NCBI RefSeq assembly: GCF_007681555.1
Contig: NZ_VELE01000002.1
Location: 124,001-188,000, forward strand
Direction: 5' to 3'
DNA length: 64,000 nt
Source of the DNA: Kocuria salsicia
Lineage (GTDB): Bacteria; Actinomycetota; Actinomycetes; Actinomycetales; Micrococcaceae
Within the stretch, counting starts at the first letter, position 1. Each line of letters begins with the position of its first letter. A program made the position numbers and the translations under genes. The notes beneath the pieces were generated by a model, which ran no database searches, had not been told where the DNA came from, and was given only the letters and a program-made list of their open reading frames with translations. Positions 1-9,288 of the stretch are shown here, in pieces.

Positions 1-107
1 CCACCCCGCGTGGCAAGGCCTCCCCACCCCTGCGCATCCAGGCCACACGGCGGGATGGGACGGATGCTGCGCCGCCCGTCCCGCGCCGATCTCACGTCAT
101 CCGGGCC

Positions 108-1274
108 TCAGTCCGGCAGCACCGTCCGCAGCAGCCGACCCACCTGCGGGGTCTCCAGCAGGAAGCCGTCGTGCCCGCTCGGTGACGTGATGGTGCGCGC
201 CTCGTGCTCACCGGGCAGTGAGGCCGCGAGCTCGGCGGACTCCTCGGGCAGGAACAGCCGGTCGGAGTCCACCGCGGCCACGAGCCACTCGCACCGGGTT
301 CGCGCGAGGGCCTGCCGGAGGCTGCCACGGCCGCGGGCGACGTCGTGGGACATCAGCGTCTCGTTGACGCTGAGGTACGCGTTCGCGTCGAAGCGCGCGG
401 CAAGCTTCCCCGCCTGGTGGTCCAGGTAGCCCTCCACCCGGTAGCGGCCCCGGGTGCCCGGGTGCGTGCCCGCAGGGTCCTCCCGCGGCTGGGCCTCCCG
501 GTCGAAGCGGGCGGCGAGCTCGTGGGCGCTGCGGTAGGTGATGTGCGCGATCCGGCGTGCCAGCCCAAGCCCCTCGACGGGGTGCGGGCCCGCGTAGTAG
601 TTGCCGTGGCAGAACCGAGGGTCCTGCCGGATGGCGAGCGCCTGCGCGTGACCCCACGCGAGCTGCTCCGCACTCACGCGGGCGTTGGCGGCGATCACCG
701 CGCACGCCGCCACCCGCTCGGGGTGGCACACGGCCCACTCCAGCGCGCGGGCACCGCCCATCGAGCCGCCCACAACAAGCCTCCATCGCCGGATCCCGAG
801 CCGGTCCGCGAGCCGCGCCTCCGCAGCCACGGTGTCCCGCACGGTGATGCGCGGGAAGCGCGAGCCCCACGGCGTGGCGTCCGGGGCGAGGCTCGCGGGG
901 CCCGTGCTGCCGTGGCAGCCGCCCAGGATGTTCGCACACACGACGAACCAGCGGTTGGTGTCGATGGCCGCGCCCGGTCCAATGAGACCGTCCCACCAGC
1001 CACCGGCGTCCGCGGCGGCACGGCGGCCGTCCATGTCGAAGGGCGCTGTGTCCCCATAGCCCACGGTGGTGCCGCGCGCCGCGTGCGAGTCACCCGTGAG
1101 CGCGTGCTCGACAAGCACCGCGTTGGAACCGTCCGGGGCCAACTCGCCCCACGTCTCGTACGCCAGGCGCACGTCAGGCAGCCGGAACCCGGACTCCAGG
1201 GTGAGCTCCCCGATTTCCGCGGCCCGCACCACACCGTCCCGGCGCACCGCCGGGTCCGTCTGCCTCACGGTCAT
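108..1274 (-). CDS. metX: Homoserine O-acetyltransferase MetX
   Basis: Predicted to transfer an acetyl group from acetyl-CoA to homoserine, the activation step of methionine synthesis, in the cytoplasm. The 388-residue product has the alpha/beta-hydrolase layout of the family: an ALTGDSH motif near residue 58, NILGGCHGSTGP near 115, and the nucleophile elbow GGSMGG with Ser171. The C-terminal GHDGF supplies the catalytic His. The ATG overlaps the metY stop codon (ATGA), so the two genes are translationally coupled and share the upstream riboswitch. Some family members use succinyl-CoA; pairing with an acetylhomoserine sulfhydrylase favours acetyl transfer (inference). Confidence 0.95.
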   Translation of the reverse strand: MTVRQTDPAVRRDGVVRAAEIGELTLESGFRLPDVRLAYETWGELAPDGSNAVLVEHALTGDSHAARGTTVGYGDTAPFDMDGRRAAADAGGWWDGLIGPGAAIDTNRWFVVCANILGGCHGSTGPASLAPDATPWGSRFPRITVRDTVAAEARLADRLGIRRWRLVVGGSMGGARALEWAVCHPERVAACAVIAANARVSAEQLAWGHAQALAIRQDPRFCHGNYYAGPHPVEGLGLARRIAHITYRSAHELAARFDREAQPREDPAGTHPGTRGRYRVEGYLDHQAGKLAARFDANAYLSVNETLMSHDVARGRGSLRQALARTRCEWLVAAVDSDRLFLPEESAELAASLPGEHEARTITSPSGHDGFLLETPQVGRLLRTVLPD

Positions 1275-2713
1275 GCCGAGGGCTCGGCGTCCGCGCCCGC
1301 ACGCGCCGTCGAGCCACCGTCCGTGCCAGCGGCGGGGTCCGCGCCTGGCCCGGTGCGGGTGGGCGCGCTCGACTCCGTGGCGGCCAGCGCCGAGAAGCCC
1401 GCCTCGAGGTCCGCGAGGATGTCCTCGATCCCCTCGGTGCCCACCGAGAGCCGCACGAAGCCGGGCTCCACGCCCGCCGCGCGCTGCTCGTCCTCGGAGA
1501 GCTGCGCGTGCGTCGTCGACGCCGGGTGTATCACCAGGGACCGCACGTCCCCGATGTTCGCCACGTTGGAGTGCAGGCTCAGCGCGTCCACGAACGAGAT
1601 TCCCGCCTCCTTGCCGCCCTCCAGCACGAAACCGAGGACGGAACCGGCTCCTCGGGGGGCGTACTTGCGAGCCCGCCCGTGCCACGGCGAGGACGACAGC
1701 CCCGCGTAGGACACCGAGCGCACTTCGGGGCGGGCCTCGAGCCACTCCGCCACCCGCTGGGCGTTGTCAACGTGGCGTTCCACGCGCAGTGACAGCGTCT
1801 CGATCCCCTGCTCGATGAGGAAGGCGTTGAACGGGGAGATGGACGCGCCCAGGTCACGCAGCAGCTGCACACGGGCCTTGAGCACGTAGGACAGGTTGAC
1901 GCCGAAGGCTCCGCCCTCCCCCAGATCCCGCGCGTACACCAGGCCGTTGTACGTAGGGTCCGGTTGACTGAAGCCCGGGAACCGCTCCGGGTCCGCGCCG
2001 TAGTCGAAGCGCCCCGCGTCCACGATGAATCCGCCGATCGCCGTGCCATGACCGCCCAGGAACTTGGTGCCCGAGTGCAGCACGATGTCCGCGCCCCACT
2101 CGATGGGCCGCACCAGGTACGGGGTGGCCACGGTATTGTCCACGATCAGCGGCACCCCGGCCTCGTGGGCGATCCCGGCAACGGTCTCCACGTCCAGGAC
2201 GTCGTTGCGGGGATTGGGGATCATCTCTCCGAAGAACGCCACGGTGGAGGGCCGCACGGCATCCCGCCACTGCTGCGGATCGTCCGGGTCCGCCACGAAC
2301 GTGGTCTCCACTCCCAACCGCGGCAGCGTGTGGCGCAGCAGGTTGTACGAGCCGCCGTAGAGGGACGGGCTGGCCACCACGTGCGTGCCCGCCCCGCCCA
2401 GGTTGAGCACGGCCAGGGTTGCGGCGGCCTGCCCGGAGGAGACCATCAGCGCCCCCACTCCCCCTTCCAGGGAGGCGAGGCGGTTCTCCACCACCTCGGT
2501 GGTGGGGTTGGTCAGGCGGGAGTAGATGGGGCCCATGTCCTGCAGCGCGAACCGGGCCGCGGCGGTGTGCGCGTCAGGGAACACGAAGGACGAGGTCTGG
2601 TGGATGGGCAGGGCCCGTGAACCCGTCACGGGGTCCGGGTTCTGCCCCGCGTGGATCTGCCGTGTCTCGAACGCCCAGTCCTGGGGGTTGTCGGGGGTGG
2701 GTGCTGTGCTCAT
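1271..2713 (-). CDS. metY: O-acetylhomoserine aminocarboxypropyltransferase MetY
   Basis: PLP-dependent enzyme of the Cys/Met metabolism family that joins sulfide to O-acetylhomoserine to give homocysteine. The 480-residue protein opens with the family signature around [19 protein letters not shown], has [12 protein letters not shown], and carries the PLP-lysine motif [13 protein letters not shown] chose the second ATG (MSTAP) because AGAAGG lies 9 nt upstream of it but only 3 nt from the preceding in-frame ATG (MAMSTAP). First gene of a metY-metX operon controlled by a SAM-IV-like riboswitch, so expression should fall when S-adenosylmethionine is plentiful. Confidence 0.95.
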   Translation of the reverse strand: MSTAPTPDNPQDWAFETRQIHAGQNPDPVTGSRALPIHQTSSFVFPDAHTAAARFALQDMGPIYSRLTNPTTEVVENRLASLEGGVGALMVSSGQAAATLAVLNLGGAGTHVVASPSLYGGSYNLLRHTLPRLGVETTFVADPDDPQQWRDAVRPSTVAFFGEMIPNPRNDVLDVETVAGIAHEAGVPLIVDNTVATPYLVRPIEWGADIVLHSGTKFLGGHGTAIGGFIVDAGRFDYGADPERFPGFSQPDPTYNGLVYARDLGEGGAFGVNLSYVLKARVQLLRDLGASISPFNAFLIEQGIETLSLRVERHVDNAQRVAEWLEARPEVRSVSYAGLSSSPWHGRARKYAPRGAGSVLGFVLEGGKEAGISFVDALSLHSNVANIGDVRSLVIHPASTTHAQLSEDEQRAAGVEPGFVRLSVGTEGIEDILADLEAGFSALAATESSAPTRTGPGADPAAGTDGGSTARAGADAEPSA

Positions 2714-2817
2714 GGCCATTCGCCTTCTCGGAAGGATCAGGGGCCAGGCGCCCGTCCGCACGGTGCCCGCACGAACGGGCGACCGGTGGCCCGCGCTTGC
2801 CGTGGGCGTCGGACGAC

Positions 2818-2908
2818 GTCCCGGCCAGGTCTTCACCCAGGGCACCCCGCCGCGGTGGGAGGGTTGCCGGTCAGCAAGCTGGGGCTTGACGCTGACTCTC
2901 GTGACCTA
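2818..2908 (-). promoter_or_regulatory. SAM riboswitch (SAM-IV-like) in the metY leader
   Basis: On the minus strand the leader begins with GGTCACGAGAGTCAGCG, followed by CAAGCCCCAGCTTGCTGAC, then CCGGCAACCCTCC, then CCGCGGCGGGGTGCC and GGGTGAAGACC. This order of conserved blocks matches the actinobacterial SAM-IV class (related to the SAM-I core), where GGTCA pairs with TGAAGACC to close the outer helix. It lies about 105 nt before the metY start, with GC-rich pairing between it and the ribosome-binding site. Exact edges are approximate. Confidence 0.85.
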
Positions 2909-3011
2909 GACCTCCAGTTTGGGAACCCGGCCGCTGCCACGTCAAGTCCGGTGTCCGCAGTGTTGCACCCGAGGATTTGGAGGCCCGTGTGACGGGTGCC
3001 ACGATGACTGC

Positions 3012-3650
3012 ATGAAGCTGGACCACGTTTCCTTCGCAGCACAGCCGGACGGCCTGGAGGCCACCACCGAACGCATCGCGGACCGGTTGGGGATCGAGCC
3101 GGTGAAGGGCGGGGTCCATCCCCGCTTCGGCACCCGGAACATGATCCTGCCGCTGACAGACCACCAGTACGTGGAGGTCGTGACCGTGCTGGAGCACCCC
3201 GCCGCGGACAAGGCGCCGTTCGGGCAGGCCGTGCGTGCACGTTCGGAGGCCGGCGGCGGCTGGCTCGGGTGGGTCGTGGAGGTCCCGGACCTTGCCCCGT
3301 TCGAGCAGAAGCTGGGCCGACCCTCCGCGCCAGGCGGCCGGATCTTCCCGGACGGCCGCCGCCTGGACTGGCACCAGATCGGCGTCAAGGGCCTGATCGC
3401 GGATCCGCAGCTGCCGTTCATGATCCACTTCGACTCCGCGGACGAGATGCACCCCTCGCAGGCGCGCCTCACGGACGTCAGCCTGACGGGCATGGAGATC
3501 GCCGGTTCCCCCGAGCGGGTGACGGACTGGCTCGGCGGCCCCGTGGAGGACGTCCTGCGCTCGGTGGACGTCACGTGGTCCGCTCCCCACGGCACGCCCG
3601 GTCTTCTGGCGGTCACCTTCGGCACGCCGGACGGGCCCGTCACCATCTGA
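3012..3650 (+). CDS. VOC-family (glyoxalase-like) protein
   Basis: A 212-residue protein beginning LDHVSFAAQPDGLEATTERI, a typical opening of the glyoxalase/bleomycin-resistance fold (glyoxalase-like domain family). It contains HPRFGTRNMILPL and HQYVEVVTV, the strands that usually carry the metal-binding His/Glu residues, and a second half with MIHFDSADEMHPS. The substrate is not evident. Divergent from metY, from which it is separated by about 300 bp holding the riboswitch. Convergent with the downstream CPBP gene. Function beyond family is not assigned. Confidence 0.8.
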   Translation: MKLDHVSFAAQPDGLEATTERIADRLGIEPVKGGVHPRFGTRNMILPLTDHQYVEVVTVLEHPAADKAPFGQAVRARSEAGGGWLGWVVEVPDLAPFEQKLGRPSAPGGRIFPDGRRLDWHQIGVKGLIADPQLPFMIHFDSADEMHPSQARLTDVSLTGMEIAGSPERVTDWLGGPVEDVLRSVDVTWSAPHGTPGLLAVTFGTPDGPVTI

Positions 3651-3791
3651 TCCGGGGCACCGAGCCCTCCGGGTTCGACGACGCCGCTCGCACGGCCCCG
3701 CGACTCGGTTCGTCGTCGGGGCGAGCCACGGGGGGCACCATGATTGCGGACCCCATCAGCCTCGCCCCCGGGCTGGTGCTCGCGGTGGCGC

Positions 3792-4556
3792 TCAGCCGCC
3801 CAGGAGCTGGGGCACCAGGAACCCCACGGCGTCCAGCAGGAAGTGGCAGAGCAGCAGCGGGGCGAGCCGCCCACCGCGGCGGTAGCACCACACGAACACG
3901 AGCCCCATCACCAGATTGCCGAGTGCCGGACCGATGCCCTGATACAGGTGGTAGCTCGCGCGCAGCATCGAGGACACCACTGCCACCGTCCACCACGAAC
4001 GCCCCAGCCGCCGCATCCGGTCCCCGAGGAACGCCACCACGATGATCTCCTCCACCAGCGCGTGCCGCAGGGCGGTGAGCAGCAGCAGGGGGACGGTCCA
4101 CCACGTGGTCTCCAGCGTGGACGTGGTGATCTCCGCCGTGATCCCAAGCGCGCGACCGGCCTGGTAGAGGGCGAGCGTCCCACCGCCCATCAGGACGAAC
4201 AGCACGAGGCCCCACGCGGCGTCGTGCCCCGGGCGCCGGGTGTCCACGCCGATGCAGTGCAGCACGGCCGGGATCCGGGAGGTGGTGCCCGCGAGCAGGT
4301 GCAGCGCGAGCGCCACGGGCACCAGGGCAAAGCAGATCCCGGTGAGCCGGCGCAGGGCATCCAGCACGGGCAGCGGGCTCAGAGGCTGGTTGAGCGTCGT
4401 GGAGCTCTCCGCGATCGACGAGCGCAGCGCCATCTCCGCGAGGTCCAGCACGGAGTACACGGCGGAGGCGCCCAGGGAGACCCCGAGCACCAGGAGGATC
4501 TGCATCCGCAGGTCGGCGCGGGGCACACGGGGCGATGGCTCGAGGGAGTCGGTCAC
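3792..4556 (-). CDS. CPBP-family intramembrane metalloprotease
   Basis: A 254-residue polytopic membrane protein. The CPBP (CAAX protease/bacteriocin-processing) signatures are visible in order: ALVEEIIVVAFLGDRM (paired glutamates), RASYHLYQG (conserved His) and CHFLLDAVGF (second conserved His). These residues form the metal site inside the membrane in this family. The GTG start is preceded by CACAAT ending 6 nt upstream with no ribosome-binding site, consistent with a leaderless transcript. The substrate is unknown; members process prenylated or bacteriocin-type peptides or act in immunity. Confidence 0.85.
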   Translation of the reverse strand: MTDSLEPSPRVPRADLRMQILLVLGVSLGASAVYSVLDLAEMALRSSIAESSTTLNQPLSPLPVLDALRRLTGICFALVPVALALHLLAGTTSRIPAVLHCIGVDTRRPGHDAAWGLVLFVLMGGGTLALYQAGRALGITAEITTSTLETTWWTVPLLLLTALRHALVEEIIVVAFLGDRMRRLGRSWWTVAVVSSMLRASYHLYQGIGPALGNLVMGLVFVWCYRRGGRLAPLLLCHFLLDAVGFLVPQLLGG

Positions 4557-4787
4557 CCCACCATTGTGCGCGCGGCGGGACCGGTGCGCGCGTCGGCAGT
4601 TCCCGGGAGCGTCCCGCCGCAACCGTGCGGGTACGCTGCGCCCCGCGCCGAGCACGCGCCCTCCCTGCCGCCGCCCCGTCGGTGGATCCGTTGTCGGGCG
4701 GACCCATCGTGAAGGTGGCCGTCGTCGGGTCCACCCGCGAGACGGCGCGCCCCGCCCTTCGGGTCGCTCCGTCGGTAGTGTGAAGCC

Positions 4788-6059
4788 ATGCGCCCGAGCC
4801 CCGTCGCCACGGACACCTCCCCGCCCCACCGAGCCCTGCAGCCGGGGTGGCGTCGGCGGGATGCCCTGGGTGCCGGCGTGCTGGCACTGGCCGGCGTTGA
4901 ACTGGTCTACCTCTCCGACTTCGTGCAGTCGGTCCCGTGGAAGGCGGACGTCGGGTGGGTTGCCATGGGCGCCGTGGTGCTGGCCGCCCCGCTCGCCTGG
5001 CGGCGTCGCTTCCCTGTGGCCGTGATGGTGGCGGTGTCCTTCGTGTACTTCGCGCTCGGCACGTGGGCCGGGATCGAGATGTACGCCTCCCAGGTGGTGC
5101 TGTTCCTGGGCTTCTACTCCGTGGGGGCCTGGTGCCCGGACCGCTCCCGCGCCACGTGGTCCCGCGCAGCCGTGGCCGTGGGGATGGCGGTGTGGCTGGG
5201 CTGGAGCACCGTGGACCAGTTCACGGATCCGAAGGTGGGTGAGCACGGCGTCAACGCCTACATGGCGATCGCGGCGATCCAGTTCCTCGTGAACATCGCC
5301 TACTTTGCCGGGGCGTGGGTCTTCGGCGACCGGGCGTGGAACGCGGCCATCGAGCGCCAGGAGCTCGAGGCCGCCCACGCCGAGATCCGGCAGCAGCAGG
5401 ACCGGCTCGCGGAGCAGGCCGTGAGCCTCGAACGGCTCAGGATCGCCCGGGAGCTGCACGACGTGGTGGCCCACCACGTCACGGCCATGGGCGTCCAGGC
5501 CGGGGCGGCACGGCTGAGCATGGCGCGGGATCCGGACGCCGCCGCCGCACACCTGCGCGGCGTCGAGTCCTCGGCGCGTGACGCCGTGTCCGAACTGAAG
5601 ACCATGGTCCACACGCTGCGCGACGGCGAGGAGGCCCCCGATTCCCTGCCCCGCCTCGCGGACCTCAACGCGCTCGTGGAGGAGGCACGGACCATCGGGC
5701 AGCGCGCGGAGCTGCACCGCATCGGCCCGGAGCCGCAGCTGCCGCCCCCGGCGCAGCTCGCGCTGTACCGCACGGCACAGGAGGGGCTCACCAACGCCCG
5801 CAAGCACGCCGGCCCGCGGGCGTCGGTGGCGGTGCGGCTGCGCACCGGCGCCGACCGGGTGGAGCTGGAGGTCAGCGACGACGGGCGCGGCGGCCGCGTG
5901 GGCGCTCCCGCCTCCGACGGCGCGGGCATGGGAGTGCCCGGCACGAGGGAACGGATCACCTCGGTGGGCGGCACCCTGGAGGCGGGCCCGAAACCCGGCG
6001 GCGGCTGGCTCGTGCGCGCCACCGTCCCCACCCGCCACGACCCTGAGGAGCGGCCATGA
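4788..6059 (+). CDS. NarL-type sensor histidine kinase
   Basis: A 423-residue sensor kinase. Roughly six hydrophobic segments span residues 25-180, with little extracytoplasmic sequence, suggesting it senses a membrane or intracellular signal. A coiled-coil stretch (residues 183-215) leads to the HisKA_3 motif IARELHDVVAHHVTAMGVQAG with phospho-acceptor His224. The HATPase domain follows (NARKHAG, DDGRGG, GMGVPGTRERI). The start codon sits 6 nt after a TAGTGT box, with no ribosome-binding site. The stop overlaps the response regulator start (ATGA), so the pair is coupled. The ABC exporter downstream is a plausible target (inference). Confidence 0.93.
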   Translation: MRPSPVATDTSPPHRALQPGWRRRDALGAGVLALAGVELVYLSDFVQSVPWKADVGWVAMGAVVLAAPLAWRRRFPVAVMVAVSFVYFALGTWAGIEMYASQVVLFLGFYSVGAWCPDRSRATWSRAAVAVGMAVWLGWSTVDQFTDPKVGEHGVNAYMAIAAIQFLVNIAYFAGAWVFGDRAWNAAIERQELEAAHAEIRQQQDRLAEQAVSLERLRIARELHDVVAHHVTAMGVQAGAARLSMARDPDAAAAHLRGVESSARDAVSELKTMVHTLRDGEEAPDSLPRLADLNALVEEARTIGQRAELHRIGPEPQLPPPAQLALYRTAQEGLTNARKHAGPRASVAVRLRTGADRVELEVSDDGRGGRVGAPASDGAGMGVPGTRERITSVGGTLEAGPKPGGGWLVRATVPTRHDPEERP

Positions 6060-6958
6060 GCCTGCGTGTGCTGCTGGTGGACGACCAGCCCCTGATCCGC
6101 GTGGGGTTCTCGGCGATCCTCACCTCCCAGGAAGACATCGAGGTGGTGGGCCAGGCCGGTGACGGCCACGAGGCCCTCGACCTCGCCTCCGCCCTCGACC
6201 CGGACGTCGTGTGCATGGACGTGCAGATGCCGCGGCTGGACGGCATCGAGGCCACCCGTCGGCTGCTCGCGGCAGGCTCCCGGGCGGCGGTGCTCGTGCT
6301 CACCACGTTCGACACCGACGAGGCCCTGTTCGCCGCGCTCTCCGCCGGGGCCTCCGGCTTCCTGCTCAAGTCCGCCGGACCGGAGGAGCTGATCCAGGCC
6401 GTCCGGGTGCTGGGCCGCGGGGACGCCCTGCTGGATCCGCTCGTCACGCGCAGGGTGCTGGCCCGCACCACGGGACCGTCCGCGCCGACCGGGGACACGA
6501 CGCAGCCTTCCCCCGACTCCCCCGCGGACGAAGCCGCGGCACCAGCCCCCGGTGCGCCCGCCCGGGAGCGCGGCGCGGCGTCGTCGGCACCCGGTGCCCC
6601 CGGCGCGGAGGACGAGACCGCGACGTCGCCTGACGCCCACGGGACGGAGAACGGTGCGGCGGCCTCCCCCGGGACGCGGGGCACGGCGGGCGGCGCGGCG
6701 GCGTCGTGCCCCGGTGCGGTGGGCGGGACGGCGGCGCGACCCGACGAGGACGCCTCCCCCGCGGGACTGACCGCCCGGGAGACCGAGGTGCTGACCGCGA
6801 TGGCCCGGGGGCTGTCCAACGCGGAGATCGCCCGGGAGCTCGTGGTGGGCAGGGCCACGGTGAAGACCCACGTGTCCAACGTGCTGCAGAAGACGGGCGC
6901 CCGGGACCGGGTCCACGCGGTGATCTGGGCCTTCGAGCACGGGCTCTCCGGCAACTGA
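6056..6958 (+). CDS. LuxR/NarL-family response regulator with very long linker
   Basis: DNA-binding partner of the preceding kinase. The N-terminal receiver domain (residues 1-125) has the acidic pair DD at 10-11, the phospho-acceptor Asp55 in MDVQMPRLDG, and K at about 105. The C-terminal LuxR helix-turn-helix starts near residue 237 (LTARETEVLTAMARGLSNAEIAREL). The two are separated by about 100 residues rich in Ala, Gly, Pro, Ser and Asp; relatives normally have a linker of 15-25 residues, which is why the protein reaches 300 residues. See the separate finding on such insertions. Confidence 0.92.
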   Translation: MSLRVLLVDDQPLIRVGFSAILTSQEDIEVVGQAGDGHEALDLASALDPDVVCMDVQMPRLDGIEATRRLLAAGSRAAVLVLTTFDTDEALFAALSAGASGFLLKSAGPEELIQAVRVLGRGDALLDPLVTRRVLARTTGPSAPTGDTTQPSPDSPADEAAAPAPGAPARERGAASSAPGAPGAEDETATSPDAHGTENGAAASPGTRGTAGGAAASCPGAVGGTAARPDEDASPAGLTARETEVLTAMARGLSNAEIARELVVGRATVKTHVSNVLQKTGARDRVHAVIWAFEHGLSGN

Positions 6959-7080
6959 GCGCACGGCCCGCCGCGGACGGGACCCGTGCCCGGCTCCGCC
7001 CGCCGGCGGAGGTGGTCACGGCGCGGAAGATCCACCCCGAGGGGGAGGTGGACGCGCCCGGGCCTTCCTAGGCTCGGACC

Positions 7081-7965
7081 ATGATCACAGTGAACGGGGT
7101 GAACAAGTCCTTTGGGTCGGCGCACGTGCTCAAGGATCTGACCTTCAGCATCCGCCCTGGCCTCATGACGGGGTTCGTGGGCGGCAACGGCGCGGGCAAG
7201 ACCACCACCATGCGCATCCTCCTGGGCGTGCTGTCGGTGGAATCGGGGCAGATCGAGGTGGACGGCTCCCCCATCACCGCGGACTACCGTGCTGGCATCG
7301 GGTACATGCCCGAGGAGCGTGGGCTCTACCCCAAGATGACCGTGCTGGACCAGCTGGTCTACCTGGGCCGGTTGCACAGCATGACCGGCGCGGACGCGAA
7401 GGCCCGGGCCATGGCGCTGCTCGAGCGCCTGGGGCTCCGCGACCGCGCGGGCAGCAGGCTCGAGGAGCTGTCCCTGGGCAACCAGCAGCGGGCCCAGATC
7501 GCCGCCGCCCTGGTGCACGATCCCGTGGCCCTCGTGCTGGACGAGCCCTTCTCCGGGCTGGACCCCCACGCCGTGGAGACCACGGTGCAGGTGCTGCGCG
7601 AGACCGCGGACACCGGGGTTCCTGTCCTGTTCTCCTCCCACCAGCTGGACGTCGTGGAGCGGCTGTGCGACGAGCTCGTCATCCTCGCGGACGGGCGGGT
7701 GCGCGCCGCGGGCTCGCGCTCCGAGCTGCTGGCTGCGCACACGCAGCCCGAGTGGGAGCTCGACGCCGCCGCGGACACCGGCTGGGTGCGCGAGGCACCC
7801 GGCGTGGAGGTGCTCTCCTTCGACGGCGGGCGCGTGCACTTCCTGGCCGACTCCGAGGCCGCCGCCCACGCCGTCCTTGCCCACGCCGTGGCCCGGGGTA
7901 CCGTCCACCGCTTCGGACCTGTCACCCGCACCCTGCACGAGATCTTCACGGAGGTCACCCGATGA
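7081..7965 (+). CDS. ABC transporter ATP-binding protein (NatA-like)
   Basis: A 294-residue ATPase subunit. Walker A is GGNGAGKTT (residues 38-46), the signature is LSLGNQQRAQ (about 137-146), Walker B is ALVLDEPFSGLD, and the H-loop lies in FSSHQLDVVE. A C-terminal domain of about 80 residues follows, as in the DUF4162/NatA-type exporters. TAGGCT ends 6 nt before the ATG, so the mRNA is probably leaderless. The next gene starts 4 nt inside this one. Together they form an ABC-2 exporter; cargo (sodium, drug or peptide) cannot be told from sequence. Adjacent two-component genes may control it. Confidence 0.92.
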   Translation: MITVNGVNKSFGSAHVLKDLTFSIRPGLMTGFVGGNGAGKTTTMRILLGVLSVESGQIEVDGSPITADYRAGIGYMPEERGLYPKMTVLDQLVYLGRLHSMTGADAKARAMALLERLGLRDRAGSRLEELSLGNQQRAQIAAALVHDPVALVLDEPFSGLDPHAVETTVQVLRETADTGVPVLFSSHQLDVVERLCDELVILADGRVRAAGSRSELLAAHTQPEWELDAAADTGWVREAPGVEVLSFDGGRVHFLADSEAAAHAVLAHAVARGTVHRFGPVTRTLHEIFTEVTR

Positions 7966-9101
7966 GCACCGTCACCAGCACCCCTGATCGCACCACGCAG
8001 CCGCGCAGCTCGCGGCGCACATCCTTCTGGACCGCGGTGGGCACCGTGGCCGCGCGCGAGATGAAGGTGAAGGCCGCCTCCAAGCCGTTCATTATCACCA
8101 CGCTGATCCTGCTGGCCGCCGCACTGGCCGCCACGCTGCTCGTGCCACGCCTGGGCGACCTCTTCGCCGGGGGCGCTACCCGCGTGGCCGTGGTGGAGCA
8201 GACCGTGCCGTCCGTCCAGGCCCTCGGCGAGGACTACGCCCCGCAGACCGTCGGTTCCGAGGATGCGGCCCGGGAGGCGGTGCTCTCGGGTGCGGCCGAC
8301 GCCGCCGTGGTGCCGGATCCGGACAGTCCGGCCGGTGTGAGTGTCCTGGCCATGACGGACGCCCCCTCGGATCTGGTGCAGGCGCTGTCCACGCGCCCGG
8401 GAGTGGAGCTGCTGGATCCCACCGCGCCGAACCCCGCGCTGCGATACCTCATGTCTTTCGGCTTTGGGCTCGTGTTCTTCATGGCCTCCGTGACGTTCGG
8501 CCAGCAGATCGCGGTGTCCGTGATCGAGGAGAAGCAGTCGCGGGTCGTGGAGATCCTGCTCGCCGCGGTCCCGGCGCGGGCCATGATGGCCGGCAAGGTG
8601 CTGGGCAACGCGGCCATGGCCATCCTGCAGGTGGCCCTGCTGGCTGGTGCGCTGCTGCTGGGCCTGCAGATCAACGGGGACGTGCTGCCTCTGGACGGGA
8701 TGGGCGTACCCATCCTGTGGTTCGTGGTGCTGTTCTCCACCGGGTTCGTGATGATCGCGGCCCTCTATGCCGCCGCTGCGTCCATGGTGTCCCGGCAGGA
8801 GGACATCGGCTCCACATCCATGCCCGTGATGATGCTGATCATGCTCCCCTACTTCGGGGTCATCTTCTTCAACGACAACCCGGAGGCGCTGCGCATCATG
8901 AGCTGGATCCCGTTCTCCGCCCCGGTGGCCGTGCCGCTGCGCATCTTCCTGGGGCAGGGGCAGGGGTGGGAGCACGTCGGTTCGCTGGTGCTGCTGGTCG
9001 TGACAACCGCCCTGGCCATCTGGCTCGCCGCGGTGATCTACGAACGCTCCATCCTGCGCACCGGCAGAGCGCTCAAGTGGCGGGAGGCCCTGCGGGGCTG
9101 A
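7962..9101 (+). CDS. ABC-2 transporter permease (NatB-like)
   Basis: A 379-residue permease. A cytoplasmic N-terminus (VAAREMKVKAASKPF) leads to a first transmembrane helix at residues 36-55, a large extracytoplasmic domain of about 110 residues, and five further helices. The cytoplasmic motif VIEEKQSRVVEILLAAVP between helices is characteristic of the YhaP/NatB (ABC2_membrane_3) family. ATGA overlap with the ATPase gene and GGAGG 7-8 nt before the ATG support this start. Partner of the preceding ATPase. Confidence 0.92.
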   Translation: MSTVTSTPDRTTQPRSSRRTSFWTAVGTVAAREMKVKAASKPFIITTLILLAAALAATLLVPRLGDLFAGGATRVAVVEQTVPSVQALGEDYAPQTVGSEDAAREAVLSGAADAAVVPDPDSPAGVSVLAMTDAPSDLVQALSTRPGVELLDPTAPNPALRYLMSFGFGLVFFMASVTFGQQIAVSVIEEKQSRVVEILLAAVPARAMMAGKVLGNAAMAILQVALLAGALLLGLQINGDVLPLDGMGVPILWFVVLFSTGFVMIAALYAAAASMVSRQEDIGSTSMPVMMLIMLPYFGVIFFNDNPEALRIMSWIPFSAPVAVPLRIFLGQGQGWEHVGSLVLLVVTTALAIWLAAVIYERSILRTGRALKWREALRG

Positions 9102-9227
9102 GGGCCGCGCCACCGGTCGCGGACCCCGGTCCCGGAGCGCGCGGGCCGGCGTCCGCCGGTCCTGGGGCACGCGGGGACGGGGCGCAGCACCCGGCGCGAC
9201 GAGCCGAAGCTGGAAGGCAACACCACC

Positions 9228-9267
9228 CCGGCGGGCCGTGCGGTCGGGCACCCGCACGGCCCGCCGG
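9228..9267 (+). terminator. Hairpin downstream of the ABC exporter
   Basis: A 16-bp stem, CCGGCGGGCCGTGCGG paired with its complement, with an 8-nt loop. It lies 126 nt after the permease stop and ends 21 nt before the ptrB start. There is no T-run, as is usual in high-GC actinobacteria. The ptrB -10 box lies just after the stem. Confidence 0.6.
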
Positions 9268-9288
9268 CACGTCCCTAGACTGGGGCGC

